From positions 30,987,564-31,051,563 of the forward strand of contig CAIIXF020000007.1 of NCBI GenBank assembly GCA_903813345.2: 64,000 bases of DNA, in the 5' to 3' direction. Numbering within the stretch: position 1 is the stretch's first letter; each line of letters begins with the position of its first letter. This stretch comes from Owenia fusiformis. Its lineage: Eukaryota; Annelida; Polychaeta; Sabellida; Oweniidae. A program made the translations under genes and the position numbers. Below the pieces are notes generated by a model. It made no database searches and was not told the origin of the DNA. It saw nothing but the letters and a program-made list of their open reading frames with translations. Positions 43,601-58,600 of the stretch are shown here, piece after piece.

Positions 43601-46600
43601 CATAAGCATTGCACACTGTCTATTGACACTTTTGGAAGAAGGCGGCCATTTTAACATATTTTACTATAACTCGAAAAGTAGTGGAGCGATTTTGTTCATA
43701 TTTGGTATGTGAATACTATAAGCATGGCACACTGTCTAATGACACTTTTGGTAGAAGGTGGCCATTTCGAAAAATGGCTGCCATTTTAACATATTTTACT
43801 ATAACTCGAAAAGTAGTGGAGCGATTTTGTTCATATTTGGTATGTGAATACTATAAGCATGGCACATTGTTTAATGACACTTTTGGTAGAAGGCGCCCAT
43901 TTTGAAAAATAGCTGCAATTTTTGGTATATACATGTACTTTAATGTTTGTAAAAATGGGATTTGCTATGCTTTGGATTTGCTGTCGTCTAGTTATTACAG
44001 ATCAAATACCTAAATAGAATGACTATACAAAAGTCACAAGGACCCAATATAAGCCTAAACCACATTTGCAATGGCACGAATGCTATATACTAGTATGTGT
44101 ATACTAACAGAGTTCATTTCAAAAACATGTGTAATTGTGACATTGAACTGTGGAGAGTAAGTTTTGAATATTTTTGGTTTAATTTTCAAGGCTTGTGCTT
44201 TATTCTTTAAAATGTAATACTTGTAGTATTTGCCAATGTAATGGACTCCCAGTATGCTACGATAGCGACCTTTGTGGGGTTATTACTAATGGAACTACCC
44301 CAAAACCAACACCTGGTATAGGTGAGTATAAACAAACCAAGTCTCAAAACATCTAAACCAATTACTTTCTGGATTTCTAATAACTTACCATGCACGCTAA
44401 TAAAGTTTTAATTGCAAAATAACAACAAAAATGCTGAATCATCTTAAAAGTTTGATATGCATTTCAATTGTCATTGATTTTATAAAGCAAATCAAATAAA
44501 ATGAAGCGCTTTTATAGATGATTGCCAATGGGACGATTGGTCAGACTGGGACACTTGTTCTGAAATATGTGGTATTGGGAAGAGGACAAGATCAAGGACT
44601 ATAAGAAGGGAAGCGATAAATGATGGAGCTCCCTGTGTTGGAAGTACTACTGAGGTTGGAGACTGCAACACACAGCCATGCCCAGGTATTTTTCTGTTGG
44701 AATTATGAATTATGATAGTACATGTAATGAATAAACACAAGGAGCACACGCATCTAGAACTCGCAACCTCGTGGTTACGGCGCCCAATCGCCTAGCCTGA
44801 ACATGCCGACGCTCAAGCCCTCTCGGCCAACTCGACAACCCCAAAAAGGTTGTTTTGTTAGTCGATTTAATTGACTAGAGGCAGCTGATGTTAACGCTCA
44901 GACACACCAGAGGAAGCACCCTACCCTTTTTTCCACTTTGGCACTAGTACTTATATATTCCTACATATATATTCCTAAAACATTCTTCATGGATAAGAAT
45001 TAGTTATTTGATTTGATCAGCTGTATGTAATTGTACTGTGTTTCAAAAAGTGTCAATGAAAATAGTTCTGCATCTACATATACATGTACACGTACCATAT
45101 CAATAAGCTTGTAAACTGACTTCTGTCATAATTGATGAATATGCATGCTCAAGTACCAAAGGGAAAGGATCAAAAATTGTAACAACAAAAAAGATATAGG
45201 CTGTGAATTTGTGAAACCATAACCGTATCACTATTATTTTGTGCAAATCCATTGCCCTTTTATCAAAAATATATTTTCAAGTGATTACCTAAACATGGTA
45301 ACTCACTGACTTGAAAAACCAAGTCCCATTACAAATATAAATAAAGAATATGGTCAGCATTTTGTCAACATGTCCTCACAAATCATTTTATCTTATTTGC
45401 CAAATATGGTACCAGTCATTACTTTAACTGTGTATTTCAGTCGACTGTGAATTCTCTGAGTGGTCTGAGTACAGTGAATGTTCAGTAACATGTGGAGTAG
45501 GAACTGAGACAAGGACTAGAGAGATTGAAATACCTCCAAAATATGGCGGAAAAGAATGTACTAATGAGTTCCTTCAACAGGAACTATGTTACAGAGAACA
45601 ATGTGATGGTATGCTATTGCATTTGGCAAACTCTAACAATTTCAATTTCGTTTAAGTATCAGTAATGTTATTGTGTTGAATTATAAAATGCTATTCTCTG
45701 TTTCATTTTAAATACTTGTTTCAGAGTGTATTCCTCCAAGCTTTAACTCTACATGCGCCAGTCAGGATATAAGTGTACAAGGATGTAGCTGCATTGGTAA
45801 TGATGACTGTGCTACAGAAAGTACAGACGTATGTCAGCCTGGCTGTGTATGCCCATATGGAATGGTAATGGAAGAACATGAATGCGTGGATATAACAACA
45901 TGTGGTTGCTTAGTTGGGTCCAAGAAATATGAAAATGGAGATGTTTGGAATAGCACTGATGTGTGTAAACAATGGTAAGACATCATGAAAAACCAACCTT
46001 AGAGGGAAATTTAACAACTGAAAGAAGCCATGAGACATGATCTGTATCATCATTGCTACAAGACAGTGTACAGGTCAACAAATCTGCATAAAAACACTTA
46101 AACATAATGTAAAGTTTGATCATACAAAAAGAAAGTCAAGTTTTAGTTTACATGTAATACCAATATTGCCACTATCACACCGGAATAGCCTGACAATGGT
46201 AAAGTCAGTCACAAATTGTCACAAAACCATCGTTTCAATTAAATTTTCATGAACTGTGTGTTTAATAGTGCATCTAGACTTAAAATCCCTTTGGAACAAC
46301 AATCAATCAAAGTGTTTTGATACTCATTGTACAGTTAATAATGTTCAACCATTGAAATAAACTCTTTAATTTAGCTGATCAAAATGAGATAGGGGACAAC
46401 GGACACTGCATGTAACCACATGCTGTTGTCTTGGCTTTGTATAAAAAACCTTTACACATTAAAATGCACCCATATGCCTTTATTCATGGATCTGTCATCT
46501 GTCAAGTCATAAAATAAAGCTGGAATTGTAGAAATGTTAAAGTTTGAGTTATTTTTAGATTTAATAATCTTTAAAATTGAATCCTTCTGTATCAATGTTC

Positions 46601-49600
46601 CACATAGGTGGGTAGGTGGGTATGAGGTTCTTTATACAAAGCCCGTTGTCTTTGGAAATTATTTCAAATTCAGATTCCGTTTTCTTTGACAATATTGAAG
46701 ACACTATATTGTAGCGATTCATGACCCAATTTGATTGAAATGGGGATTTCATATGACACATCATCATAAGAGCTTAATACATGCACAGAATTAGCAACGA
46801 TAAAGTCCCATAAAATAAGGACCAAGTGAATGAAGGGTTGAAACGACAGTTATGCCCGCCATTTGTGACAACAGTATCTGTCTTTACCGTTGTCAGGCTA
46901 TTTGGGTGTGACTGGTCAATATTGTATTGTGAAGGATGATATTATGAGGTTATATAATGGTTGATTCCGTATATCGTGTTTATACTCAAGTGAGTATATG
47001 ATATATTCACGAGTGACCGAAGGGAACAAGTGAATATATCATATACTCACGAGAGTATAACGATATACAGAATCAACCATTATATGATCTTATTATCCCA
47101 CCCTAATCTTCAATCAATAAAAAAAAATCAGCAGTTGTATATCAAGTCGAAGAGTTGTATACGCTGCCCAGGAGTTGTATACGCTATCCAGGAGTTGTAT
47201 ATTGTTCTCAAGAGTTGTATACGATGAGTGTTGGTTTTATATTGCAGTTATACAATGCTATTATACAATCATATAAAGCACTTAGGGTGGGATAATATAT
47301 AATATGACTACATGTATGGTCAATTAGGTTTTCATTTGGATGAATACACTTTATTTCAAACTGACCTACACACCCCAGTAGTGGCTAATACTTAATACTT
47401 TTTTCTATTATTTTTTTCAGCGAATGTCAGGAGAGTGAAATTATCTGCGCACCTTATATTTGCAATGGTAAGATATTGTAATTTTCACATAATGTAAAGC
47501 TTGTATTGACAGCACATTATTTGTATTTGAATTGAATAATATGCATTTCTTACATTTCCCAATCTCAATGCTTTAGTTGATTGCAAATGGAGTGAATGGA
47601 GTTCCTTTGGTGCTTGTAATCAGGATTGTAATGGTGGAGAAATGATGAGATATAGGTAAGTAATTGTTCAATATGAAATGTAAATACAATGTATAACTAA
47701 ATCAAGTACGTACCCTGGTCAATTACTTATTACTGGGGGTAGGAAATTAGAGTTGTTTTGTAAATTCTTATCAAGTGTATATTATTATGTTAAAACATTC
47801 TATGATATTATATATTACTTTATATTTTAGGATGGTTGAATCTGCAGCTCAGGGTAACGGGTCTGAGTGTTTGGGTCCTCACAAAGAGTCAATGGATTGT
47901 AACACTGGTTGTTGTCAAGTCTGCACTCACAATGAGGTTGACTATGAAATTGGTAAACCTTGGAAGGACGACACATGTATTGAATGGTATATAAAACATT
48001 TGATGTATATGTTTAAGAAATTATCTCTATAATTATATATTTAGTGCATTTGTAACCAAGTGAGAACTGACTTGTTCAGGAGAGTGTTGACCTACATGTA
48101 AATGCTAAGATTTCAAACATGACTATAGATGTCAGAAGTGTGTCAAAGTGCTAATCAATGAGATAATGATAAATCACAGGGGACTATTTTTCAAGAGATG
48201 AGCATGTTTATGTTAAGCACTTCAAATTTAAAATAGAAATTTTAGCCAACTTATGACCATTGTTGTGTTTTATGGATTATGATGACGGCTTTGCTTTCAA
48301 TTGCCTATGGACTTTGAGACTGGATTTTATCTATCCCACATCATTTGAGACTGAATACTTTTATGAGTACTTGTATAGTAGCCACAACTATTTTTTATGT
48401 TTGCTATCAATTTTTCAATTTTTCTTCAACATGTATTGTAATGACTTCAGTATGAATGAAATGTCCCTTGGTGTTCTGGTCCTGGATTGTGATATTGGTT
48501 CTCGATTGGAGGGGGGAGGGGGATGTTAGACATTGTTTCTTTTCACGTTAGATCATGGTTTTGGGATATATAAGGTCTACTTTTCTTTTGACAGATTTAC
48601 ACTTACAGCTTGGTTTTCTTGTTGGGTTTCTTTAAAGTTTTTAGTCACCCTTCCCTTTTGGCATTTGTGCTTATATATTAAGAAGTAGTGGTGTTACAGC
48701 ATTTTTGAATACATACTCAAGCTAATGAAATTAATTAATAGTTACTAGAATATAGTATATTGTTGATTTTTGCAAGTGATTGTGCTTATAGGTCTTCATT
48801 ATCAATTAATCATGGCACACAATTAAGCATGGGTTGTTCACATTCCATCTATTCTTGTTTTTAGTCATTGTTTATGTGATGGAAGCACAGAATGCAAACA
48901 GATTGAGAATTGTGAGTAGATACAAATAATCTAGGAATGTAAAATAGAAAATAGAAGACTTCAAGCTCCAAATCAGTTGATACTCCTTATGATAACCCTT
49001 TTATCTGGTGGTATAAAACCAAATGAAAAAGTGACAAAACAGTACAGTGTAAGTATTGATATTGACTTGTGGACTAAATTCTAATTTAGGTGTTGATCCT
49101 GATTGTAAATGGGGACCCTGGTCTGTATGGGGAACATGTTCAGAGACATGTGGTGTAGCTGTCACTACAAGGAATAGGACCATTGCTAAAAGAGCAGATG
49201 ATGGTGGTGAAGCTTGTCAGGGCAGTGCCATTGACACTAAAGATTGCAATACATCTCCCTGTCCAGGTATTAAGTTAGTTACATCAACACACTAACGGGT
49301 TATCATCGAAGATAGTCATATACAATGGCAAAATATGTTTCCATCCTGTAGCATTAAAGATAATGTATACGCTAATAGCCTCTTAATGTCACATTCATAC
49401 ACCTCAATATGTGGAATCAATATATTTGCTACCTTAAAGTAATAAAGAAAGTTAGTGGCATTCCTTTTTACTTTTACTTTTTTTTACTTTTTACTTTTTT
49501 TTATAGTGAAACAAAATTATGGAATCAACATAGACAACAAAACAACATAGACTTTATCCTTAATTAGATTTAAGGCCGATGGATGTATAACACATCCTGT

Positions 49601-52600
49601 TGACTAAATGTGGAGTTATGCAATAAATATCTTCATATTGTTTTAGTTGATTGTAAATGGTCTAAGTGGAGTAAATTTAGCAAATGTTCTGTATCGTGTG
49701 ATGTTGGAGTGAAGACTAGAACAAGATCAGTGTCCATTGAGGCAGCATATGGAGGAGTTGAATGTGATGGCAAACCTATTGAACAGGTGATATGTACCAG
49801 GAGGAAGAAATGTGAAGGTAAATAGGACAGACTTGAATTTGTGATTCAAGAACAATTGATGTTTTGCCACTTCACTGTTTTGTTTTAATGTATCATTCTT
49901 GAAGCAAATGCGCATTTTATGATTGTTTAGAATGTATCCCACCAAGTTTCAACTCATCTTGTGCAAGTAAATCAGCAGCTGTGACAACATGTGATTGCTT
50001 GGATTCCAACTGTGATCTCGATGGAGCAGAAGAATGTATCCCGGGATGTACCTGCCCAGATGGCATGGTCATGGAAGATGGAGAATGTAAGAAGATTGAA
50101 GAATGTGGATGCCTTGTTGGATCTGTAGAATATAGAGCTGGAGACCAATGGAATGATACTGATGCTTGCCAAACATGGTAAGACAGTATTTTGCTACTCG
50201 GAATCATGATCTTATCAGAATACTTGTTTATCATTATTTTGAGTATTTGCAGAAATCATTTCTTGATAAATTGTATTTTACTGTTGCAGCACTTGCACAG
50301 AAGGAAGAACATCATGCGTGCCATATGACTGTGATGGTAAGACATAACAATATTAGAACAATAACGGTGCATATACATCATTATACAACTTTTGATGAAG
50401 CATGAAGGAAAGCATATTTAATGGGAAATATAATATTTTTAATACAAAAGAATATTTTACAATTTCACACACATATGTTCCCTTACTACAGCAGATTCTA
50501 AAATAATCTATGTTGCATCATTTAGTAAACTTCCTAAATCTTCCTTGAAAGTTCTGTACAAACCATATTACAATAAAAATGAGTGGAAGAGATAAACTAA
50601 TATCAGAACCCTGTGACATGCATGACTATTTTGCTTTGTATTTTGTGACAATACTATTTGCTCTGCTAACCCTATTTCAAGTTACCATGACAACTGCTAG
50701 ACATATAAACATCTAAGCCATATTTTTCATAATTGTTTGTGAACTGTATCATGCTACTTCTGTTCTATGGGCATAAAAGTTTAATGGCAACATAAACCTG
50801 TTGAAAGACCTGTATGATGTCATTTAAATTATGCACGCCAATTTTTATTCATGACAACCATGGCATCATTTTAGATGATTGTGAATGGGGTGACTGGAGT
50901 GACTATGGAACTTGTGATGCACCATGTTTTTCATAATTGTTTGTGAACTGCATCATGCTACTCCTGTTCTATGGGCAGTTTAATGGCAACATAAACCTGT
51001 TGAAAGACCCGTATGATGTCATTTAAATTATGCACGCCAATTTTTATTCATGACAACCATGGCATCATTTTTTTAGATGATTGTGAATGGGGTGACTGGA
51101 GTGACTATGGAACTTGTGATGCACCATGTAATGGTGGAGAAATGACAAGATATAGGTAAAACAATCATGCCTCAATTCAAATATAAATCAAAATATGTTC
51201 TGGCAATTCTGATTTGTGATATAATAGTAATTTTGATATTTTTAAATCTTACCAATCATAATATAAAATGTTAAGTAGGATTATTTTTTAACATACACTT
51301 GTCATTTACATTGACAATAAATAATTTCTATATAGCTGCAGTTGTGGATACAATATTCTCTCTAAATGTTCTAGATTAATTTATTTGTGTAATACTAGTG
51401 ATCTACCAAATTCACATATACTATTTGTATTTACATGATGATAAGCCTTGCCCAAGTCGGTATTTTTTTATTTTACTTATCTGGGTAAGGCTACATGACG
51501 ATATACATGGTATCTCTGTTATATTTTTAGATCTATCAAACAGGCCGCTAAAGGAAATGGTAAAAACTGCACTGGTGATGCAACTCAGACATCTCCATGT
51601 AACACAGATTGCTGTCAAACATGTAATTACGATGGAATCAGCTATCCTAAAGGTGTTCTTTTCAATGTAGATGATGAAGAGTGTAAACAATGGTATGTCA
51701 ACACATGACAATGATAAATATTTTTCTTATTCTTATATACAGGGTGGTCAAAAAACTGGAAATGCTAAAACCATTTTCCTAATATCTTTGTCATTTTAAG
51801 AAATAACTTTGCACATTTGTACATCACTCAATTTCCTATTTGCCTACCTTATTTCATGACCATCAGATTGATAGTCACAGTGTTACAGCACTTTAAAGAA
51901 CATTCCCGGTGGCCACAATTGCGCTGTAGACCAACCTGCACATGTCATCCAAAATTCCCTACCTATGGGAATATGGCAGAGATAGAGTGTATAAGAATGA
52001 CCTCGGGACAATTGCAGACCTCAAAAGTGAGATCATCTGTATTATTCAGGCCATACCTGCTGAGGAATGCATTTGGATCATTGACATCTGTGCAGGTTTG
52101 TGACTATCAGTCTGATGGTCATGAAAAATGGTATAGTAGTAGGAAATTGAATGATTTACAAATGTGTGAAATATCAGGGAGTAATCTTTTAAAATGATAA
52201 AGATATGAGGAAAATGCAGGGTTTCCATTTTTTCACCACCCTGTACTAACACATATGATGTTTAACATATGACATAAGATGCAACGCTAAAGCAATTTCG
52301 TTCCACTTTTGTTGATTGTGTTACTCATATACAGTTTATTTTTCTAGTTTATGTCAGTGTGATGGATTGGTCAACTGCTATACTAAATGTAAGTGAAAAA
52401 CATGGAATATACAGGCAGTTGTTTTACTAGATTATTCGACTGAAAAATAGTATTAACAAGAAATTTGAGCATTACTTACATCTTAGTAATCTCGACAAAT
52501 CGTTTATGACCAAATGACTCCAGCCTTTAAATGATAAAAAAGGGAATTTGATGAAGTTAGATATAATTGTTTTGAACAATCTGTTGAAACATGAAAAGCT

Positions 52601-55600
52601 TTTTCTAGCTTTCATATATAACACACAAAATTTGAAGGTGTCAACAGAAATAACATGTATTACTGAGCTCTGAACATGTCCACCCTATGCCAGATACGTT
52701 AAGTATACTTTGTTTTATTTTAGGTGACAATGGTACATCCAACAAAACATCAGGTAGGTTTTAAATGAATATTTTATACAACTTTAATTCTTACTGATGA
52801 AATACACATTAGCTTCCCATTGATATATGTAAGAACTTTACGATAACATATCACTTATGTTTAGATGATTGTCTCTGGGGTGATTGGTCAGACTGGAATG
52901 CTTGTTCCCGTTCATGTGGTGTCGGAAGTAGAACCAGGTCAAGAGCTATTGAACGTGAAGCAATTAATGATGGAGCTGGCTGCGTGGGTGATACAGTAGA
53001 TATAGGGGATTGTAATACTTCACCTTGCCCAAGTAAGTAGTTGTTCAATATTTGGAACATTTGAATCATCTTTAAATGATTGCCAAAATATTTACTCAGC
53101 AGGGATTAAAGGCCACAAATGCGAAATGAAGAATAATGTGTAATTAAATATTGCTGTATCATTTTCATAATTTAATCAATTATTATATTTTAAAATTAGT
53201 TGATTGTGAGCTGTCCGAATGGTCAACATTCAGCGAATGCTCAGTGACTTGTGGGGTTGGCGTATTAACAAGAAAGAGGGATATTGTAATAGATAGTCAA
53301 CATGGTGGAAAGTGCGATGAAAATATCTTTGATCAAAAGATGTGTATCAAAGAACAGTGTGATGGTAGGTATAATTATGTGGCCAACTTCGGGACATGAT
53401 GAAGTTTGAACTCTCATATAATTCTGAAATTTTGGGTCTAGTGAAGTAAGTTTCAACTTACTGTGCCTAACAATGCCACTTTCATGAAATTGAGTATATG
53501 TGCTATGCGCTACTTTGGTTATTTTACATTTTAGAGTGCATTCCACCAAGTTATAACTCATCCTGTGCCAGCCAATCAGCAAGCATATTGTCATGCAACT
53601 GCATTGACACAGATGCATGCAATGTGGATACAAGTGACACCTGTGAACCTGGATGTGTGTGTCCAGATGACATGGTAATGGAAGAAGGTGAATGTAGACC
53701 CAGAACATCTTGTGGTTGCTTAGTAGGGTCTGTTAGATATAAAAATGGAGATATTTGGAATAACACTGATCAATGCAAGCAATGGTGAGTCACACTATAT
53801 CACATTTATGAGTAGTCAAATTGTCATCTGCCCAGACTTCAGTGACACTCTGAGCAGGTCATTCCATTATGTCTACAGTACTGTATGGGTACATTTTGAC
53901 TAATTAGGAATTATCTATGAGCATAGTAATCCCATTATTGACTCTAAACCTGACATTTATGAGTAGTCAAATTGTCATCTGCCCAGACTTCAGTGACACT
54001 CTGAGCAGGTCATTCCATTATGTCTACAGTACTGTATGGGCACATTTGGACTATCTATGGGCAATAAGGAATCATCTATGGGCATAGTAATCCCATTATT
54101 GACTCTAACCTGACATTTATGAGTAGTCAAATTGTCATCTGCTCACACTTCAATGACACTCTGAGCAGGTCATTCCATTATGTTTACAGTATGGGCACAT
54201 TTGGACTATCTATGGGCAATTAGGAATCATCTATGGGCATAGTAATCCCATTATTGACTCTAAACCTGACATTTATGAGTAGTCAAATTGTCATCTGCTC
54301 ACACTTCAATGACACTCTGAGCAGGTCATTCCATTATGTCTACAGTACTGTATGGGTACATTTTGACTAATTAGGAATTATCTATGAGCATAGTAATCCC
54401 ATTATTGACTCTAAACCTGACATTTATGAGTAGTCAAATTGTCATCTGCCCAGACTTCAGTGACACTCTGAGCAGGTCATTCCATTATGTTTACAGTATG
54501 GGCACATTTGGACTATCTATGGGCAATTAGGAATCATCTATGGGCATAGTAATCCCATTATTGACTCTAAACCTGACATTTATGAGTAGTCAAATTGTCA
54601 TCTGCCCAGACTTCAGTGACACTCTGAGCAGGTCATTCCATTATGTCTACAGTACTGTATGGGTACATTTTGACTAATTAGGAATTATTTATGAGCATAG
54701 TAATCCCATTATTGACTCTAAACCTGACATTTATGAGTAGTCAAATTGTCATCTGCTCACACTTCAATGACACTCTGAGCAGGTCATTCTATTATGTTTA
54801 CAGTATGGGCACATTTGCCCATCCTTGTCAATTTTCATTTAAATGTATTAATAACATGGCAGTGATGGGTAGTTCATTACATATTACCTTACTTTTTTAC
54901 TATGCTTGTTTATCTGTATGTGCAAAATGAGGCTCATTAGATGTTAAGTCATATCTATTCAAACAATGTAGCAATACCAAAAAAACACATGACATCAATG
55001 TTTGATATTTTTGTTTATTATACTCAGTTGCTCAATTGCTTCACTAATCCTGTTTGTGACACTCATCCATTAATGCTATTTTAATAACTTGACAAATCAA
55101 GTTTTTTTTAATCTTCAAGGTTTAAAACAATTAATAATAATTAGAATGTTTGACGATTAAGTTTTTTCTCTAGTTATTTGGAAAAATGCATTAGACTCAA
55201 ACTAAACCTATAAGAATACTATTAAAGTTTTAAACATATACTAAAATCAAGTAATTAATGATAAATAAACATGTTCTTAAATAAAAATTCAAGTTTAGTT
55301 TCCATTCTAGACATGTTGACAAATCCCTTAGAAAAAATACAATAATAAGCAGATCAAAAGTTTAAAGGAATTATGAATTGCAATCAAGAACTATGAAAAT
55401 CAAGTTTCAAATTTTACTACCAAGTAACACCAAGTTTTCAGTGTGACTTGGTGTGGATTTTGATTTGTAGAGATCAAAGGGATTAAAATTTATTCTAACA
55501 CCATCTCACACCAGCCAAACAGCATGACTCAGTGTTGAACAGCAGGGGTTTAATCTCTTAATCCTTTCATACCAAGTCACACCAGTTTTATGGTGTGACT

Positions 55601-58600
55601 TGGTGTTAGATGGTAGTAAAATTATTTTTCATACCAATTAACACCAGAAATGTCCCATTCACACCAAACCCTGATTACTAGTGCTAGTGGATTATCTAAA
55701 TAACATAAAAAGTTTAAGGCCACGTTTTCGAACTGCCCAATGGGCAAGTCAGTTGTGTAATATTTAATAAGATTTCTCCTTGGGTATCACAATAAAGAAC
55801 AATAAGTCCAATGGTGCAAATTACATGGTCCCATCTACACTCACATAATTCTTTTAAAAGACGCCTTGGTTTACTGCTATGGAACTCCAGTGGTGCATTA
55901 GCGACAAGCCAAAGTGAGTGTGATTCACAAGATTGTCACAGCAGAACTAAGCGGTGTTAGTGTGCTTAGATGCACTGTTTTTGTTGAAAATATGTGACCA
56001 TGTTATTTGCTCCGTATCGCCTATTGATCTTTTTTTGTGATACCCAGGGAGATAACTCATATAAATATTCATATTTAACTTGTACTGCAGCCATTCAAAA
56101 ACCAACATTGTTTAGTAAACTCTTTTTACAAAGATAAATTCTGTTTTTTTATCTTTGCATAATCTTTTCGTGAATCAAAACGTTAACCATTTCTTTGGTA
56201 TACTTTCATACATAATCTCATAACTATCAACCAGGCAATGATAATATATGATTGATATCTAAAATATGTGATGAAAATTATGATAAATATAAATTATGAT
56301 TCTAATCCCAGGTTTAAAAAGACAACATTCAAGGTTATAGATTAATATATTTTCTGATATTCATATATTAAAATACTATGTACATCCTTTATTTTAGTCA
56401 ATGTATAGACAGTGATGTACAATGTACAGAATATGACTGTGACGGTAAGTTTAACTTTCATAGAAAATGTCATAGAGATTTATACAGACTTGGGTGATAT
56501 AATAGACAACCACAAGAAGAAACATTAAACAGGAAAGCAAAACCATCTATGTGGCAAATTATAATCTAATGCTCAATGAAATTGGAACAAACTCAAAGGA
56601 AATACCCTTGATTATAGGCTAGCCTACAAAGAACCTTTACTCCAGAACTCTTGCAAGATAAAGGAGGTATTTAACTCTCAGATATCTATATTCTTTTGTT
56701 TTAGTCTGCAAGTGGACAGAGTGGAGTGATTTTGGTTCTTGTGATGCAAATTGTAATGGTGGTAAAATGATTAAATACAGGTAAAATATTAATCCTTCAT
56801 GTTTATCATTAAGACTTGTTGGTTTGAGGACCAGCATTTATAACATGCTCATCTATGTATTGACTTTGTCTCCAGACAATTACTAACTGAGCCTCGTGGT
56901 AATGATATCCAGTGTCCTGGAGAGTCCTCAATGGTTGCACCTTGTAACACTGATTGTTGTGATGTCTGTACATACAATGGTGTTGAGCATGATATTGGTG
57001 TCCCATGGAATGAGAAAAAATGTGTTGAATGGTAGGTTGTTTTTCTTCAATTAAAACAATGGACAGCAGCTTGGAAAGTGGAAAATAATCCAAGAAAAAG
57101 AAACATTGAGTTTGAATATATACTGTACATTGTATAATTTTGAATTGTAAAATACTAAATATTTGTATATGTGACATTGTTTTATCAGTCAATCACATTT
57201 GTAAATATTTTCATTCCAGCAACTGTTTGTGCGATGGAACTTCTGCCTGTTTTCCCATTGAAGGATGTAAGTTGACACCTTTCCTGTTATCAATCTACCA
57301 AGCATTATCATATCATACCATAATAATTACCTTTTAAATACCAAACTCTAGGAATGGTCCATGAGTATTGGTTGCTTTATACACAGAGACTTGCGATTAT
57401 TTTTCATTGGAAGATGAACATATATTCACTTCAATATCATGGAACATTTGATTATACTTGTATGTACAAAGAAGATGAACATATATTCACTTCAATATCA
57501 TGGAACATTTGATTATACTTGTATGTACATGTACATGTAGGTGTTGATAATGACTGCAAATGGGGACCATGGTCTGATTGGGATGAGTGCACAGAAACAT
57601 GTGGTATTGGAACTACTCAAAGGACAAGGAACATTGCTCGATTTGCTGTTGATGATGGTTTGGGATGTCAAGGGAGTGATACTGAAACTACAGACTGCAA
57701 TACACAACCCTGTCCAAGTGAGTAGACATACATGGATAATTTTTAACACCTTGCCATATTCATTATCCCATCGAACGACTCTTTTTCAATCCATGCATTT
57801 TAACCATTTTTTCATGTATTTTGTTATACTTCCCAGTTGACTGTGAGCTGTCTGAGTGGAGTAAATTTAGCAAATGTTCTGTCTCATGTGATGTTGGTGT
57901 AAAGACTAGAACAAGAGTAATTGAGCAACCAGCTCAACATGGAGGTGCAGAATGTGACCCAATTGTGATTGAACAAAATCAGTGTGTCAGGCGAAAAACC
58001 TGTGAAGGTATAGAATTCCAATTTCTGTAAAAATCTTTGTGGTTTTGCCAACAATTGTGTTTGTAGCTTTGATGTTGTACTATTGCATATTTTTCAAAAT
58101 GCTTACTATCCTATGAACAAATTTCATTTATCCATCTATCCATTGTTTGATTGTTTCTGCCTTGGTGATAACTCATATACCAGTCGATAATCGCGGTACT
58201 CATATTTTTGACTGATTCCATATGGGATGCTCGAAAAGGAATTGCCAGTATGGCTTCCTTATTTACTATAGCTGCCATTTTTCATTAAAAAATGTAATTG
58301 TTTTTCACTCAATACTAGTTGTCACATTTGGTCCTATAAGATTATACATTGGGGCATATAATACCTCTAAAGAGAAGTAATTTTTAAGAAAAACATATTT
58401 CAAAGTAGCCACAATTTAAAAAAATGTTTAATCTCTAACTTCAATATCTTCAAAGGTTGCTTGGTTTTATTGACATTGTAACATCATCTTGAATACTGCC
58501 TGTCATTTATTTTATGAAATGTTCAAAATAATTTGATATTTGATTATATATTATATATGATTTAGTACTCTGGAGTGTTGCTGTTTTTCTAGTTGATCTA

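Noticed and set aside
48260-48529. 89-codon open frame in the intron of module 11
   Set aside because: No recognisable domain, low-complexity hydrophobic composition, no match in other introns.
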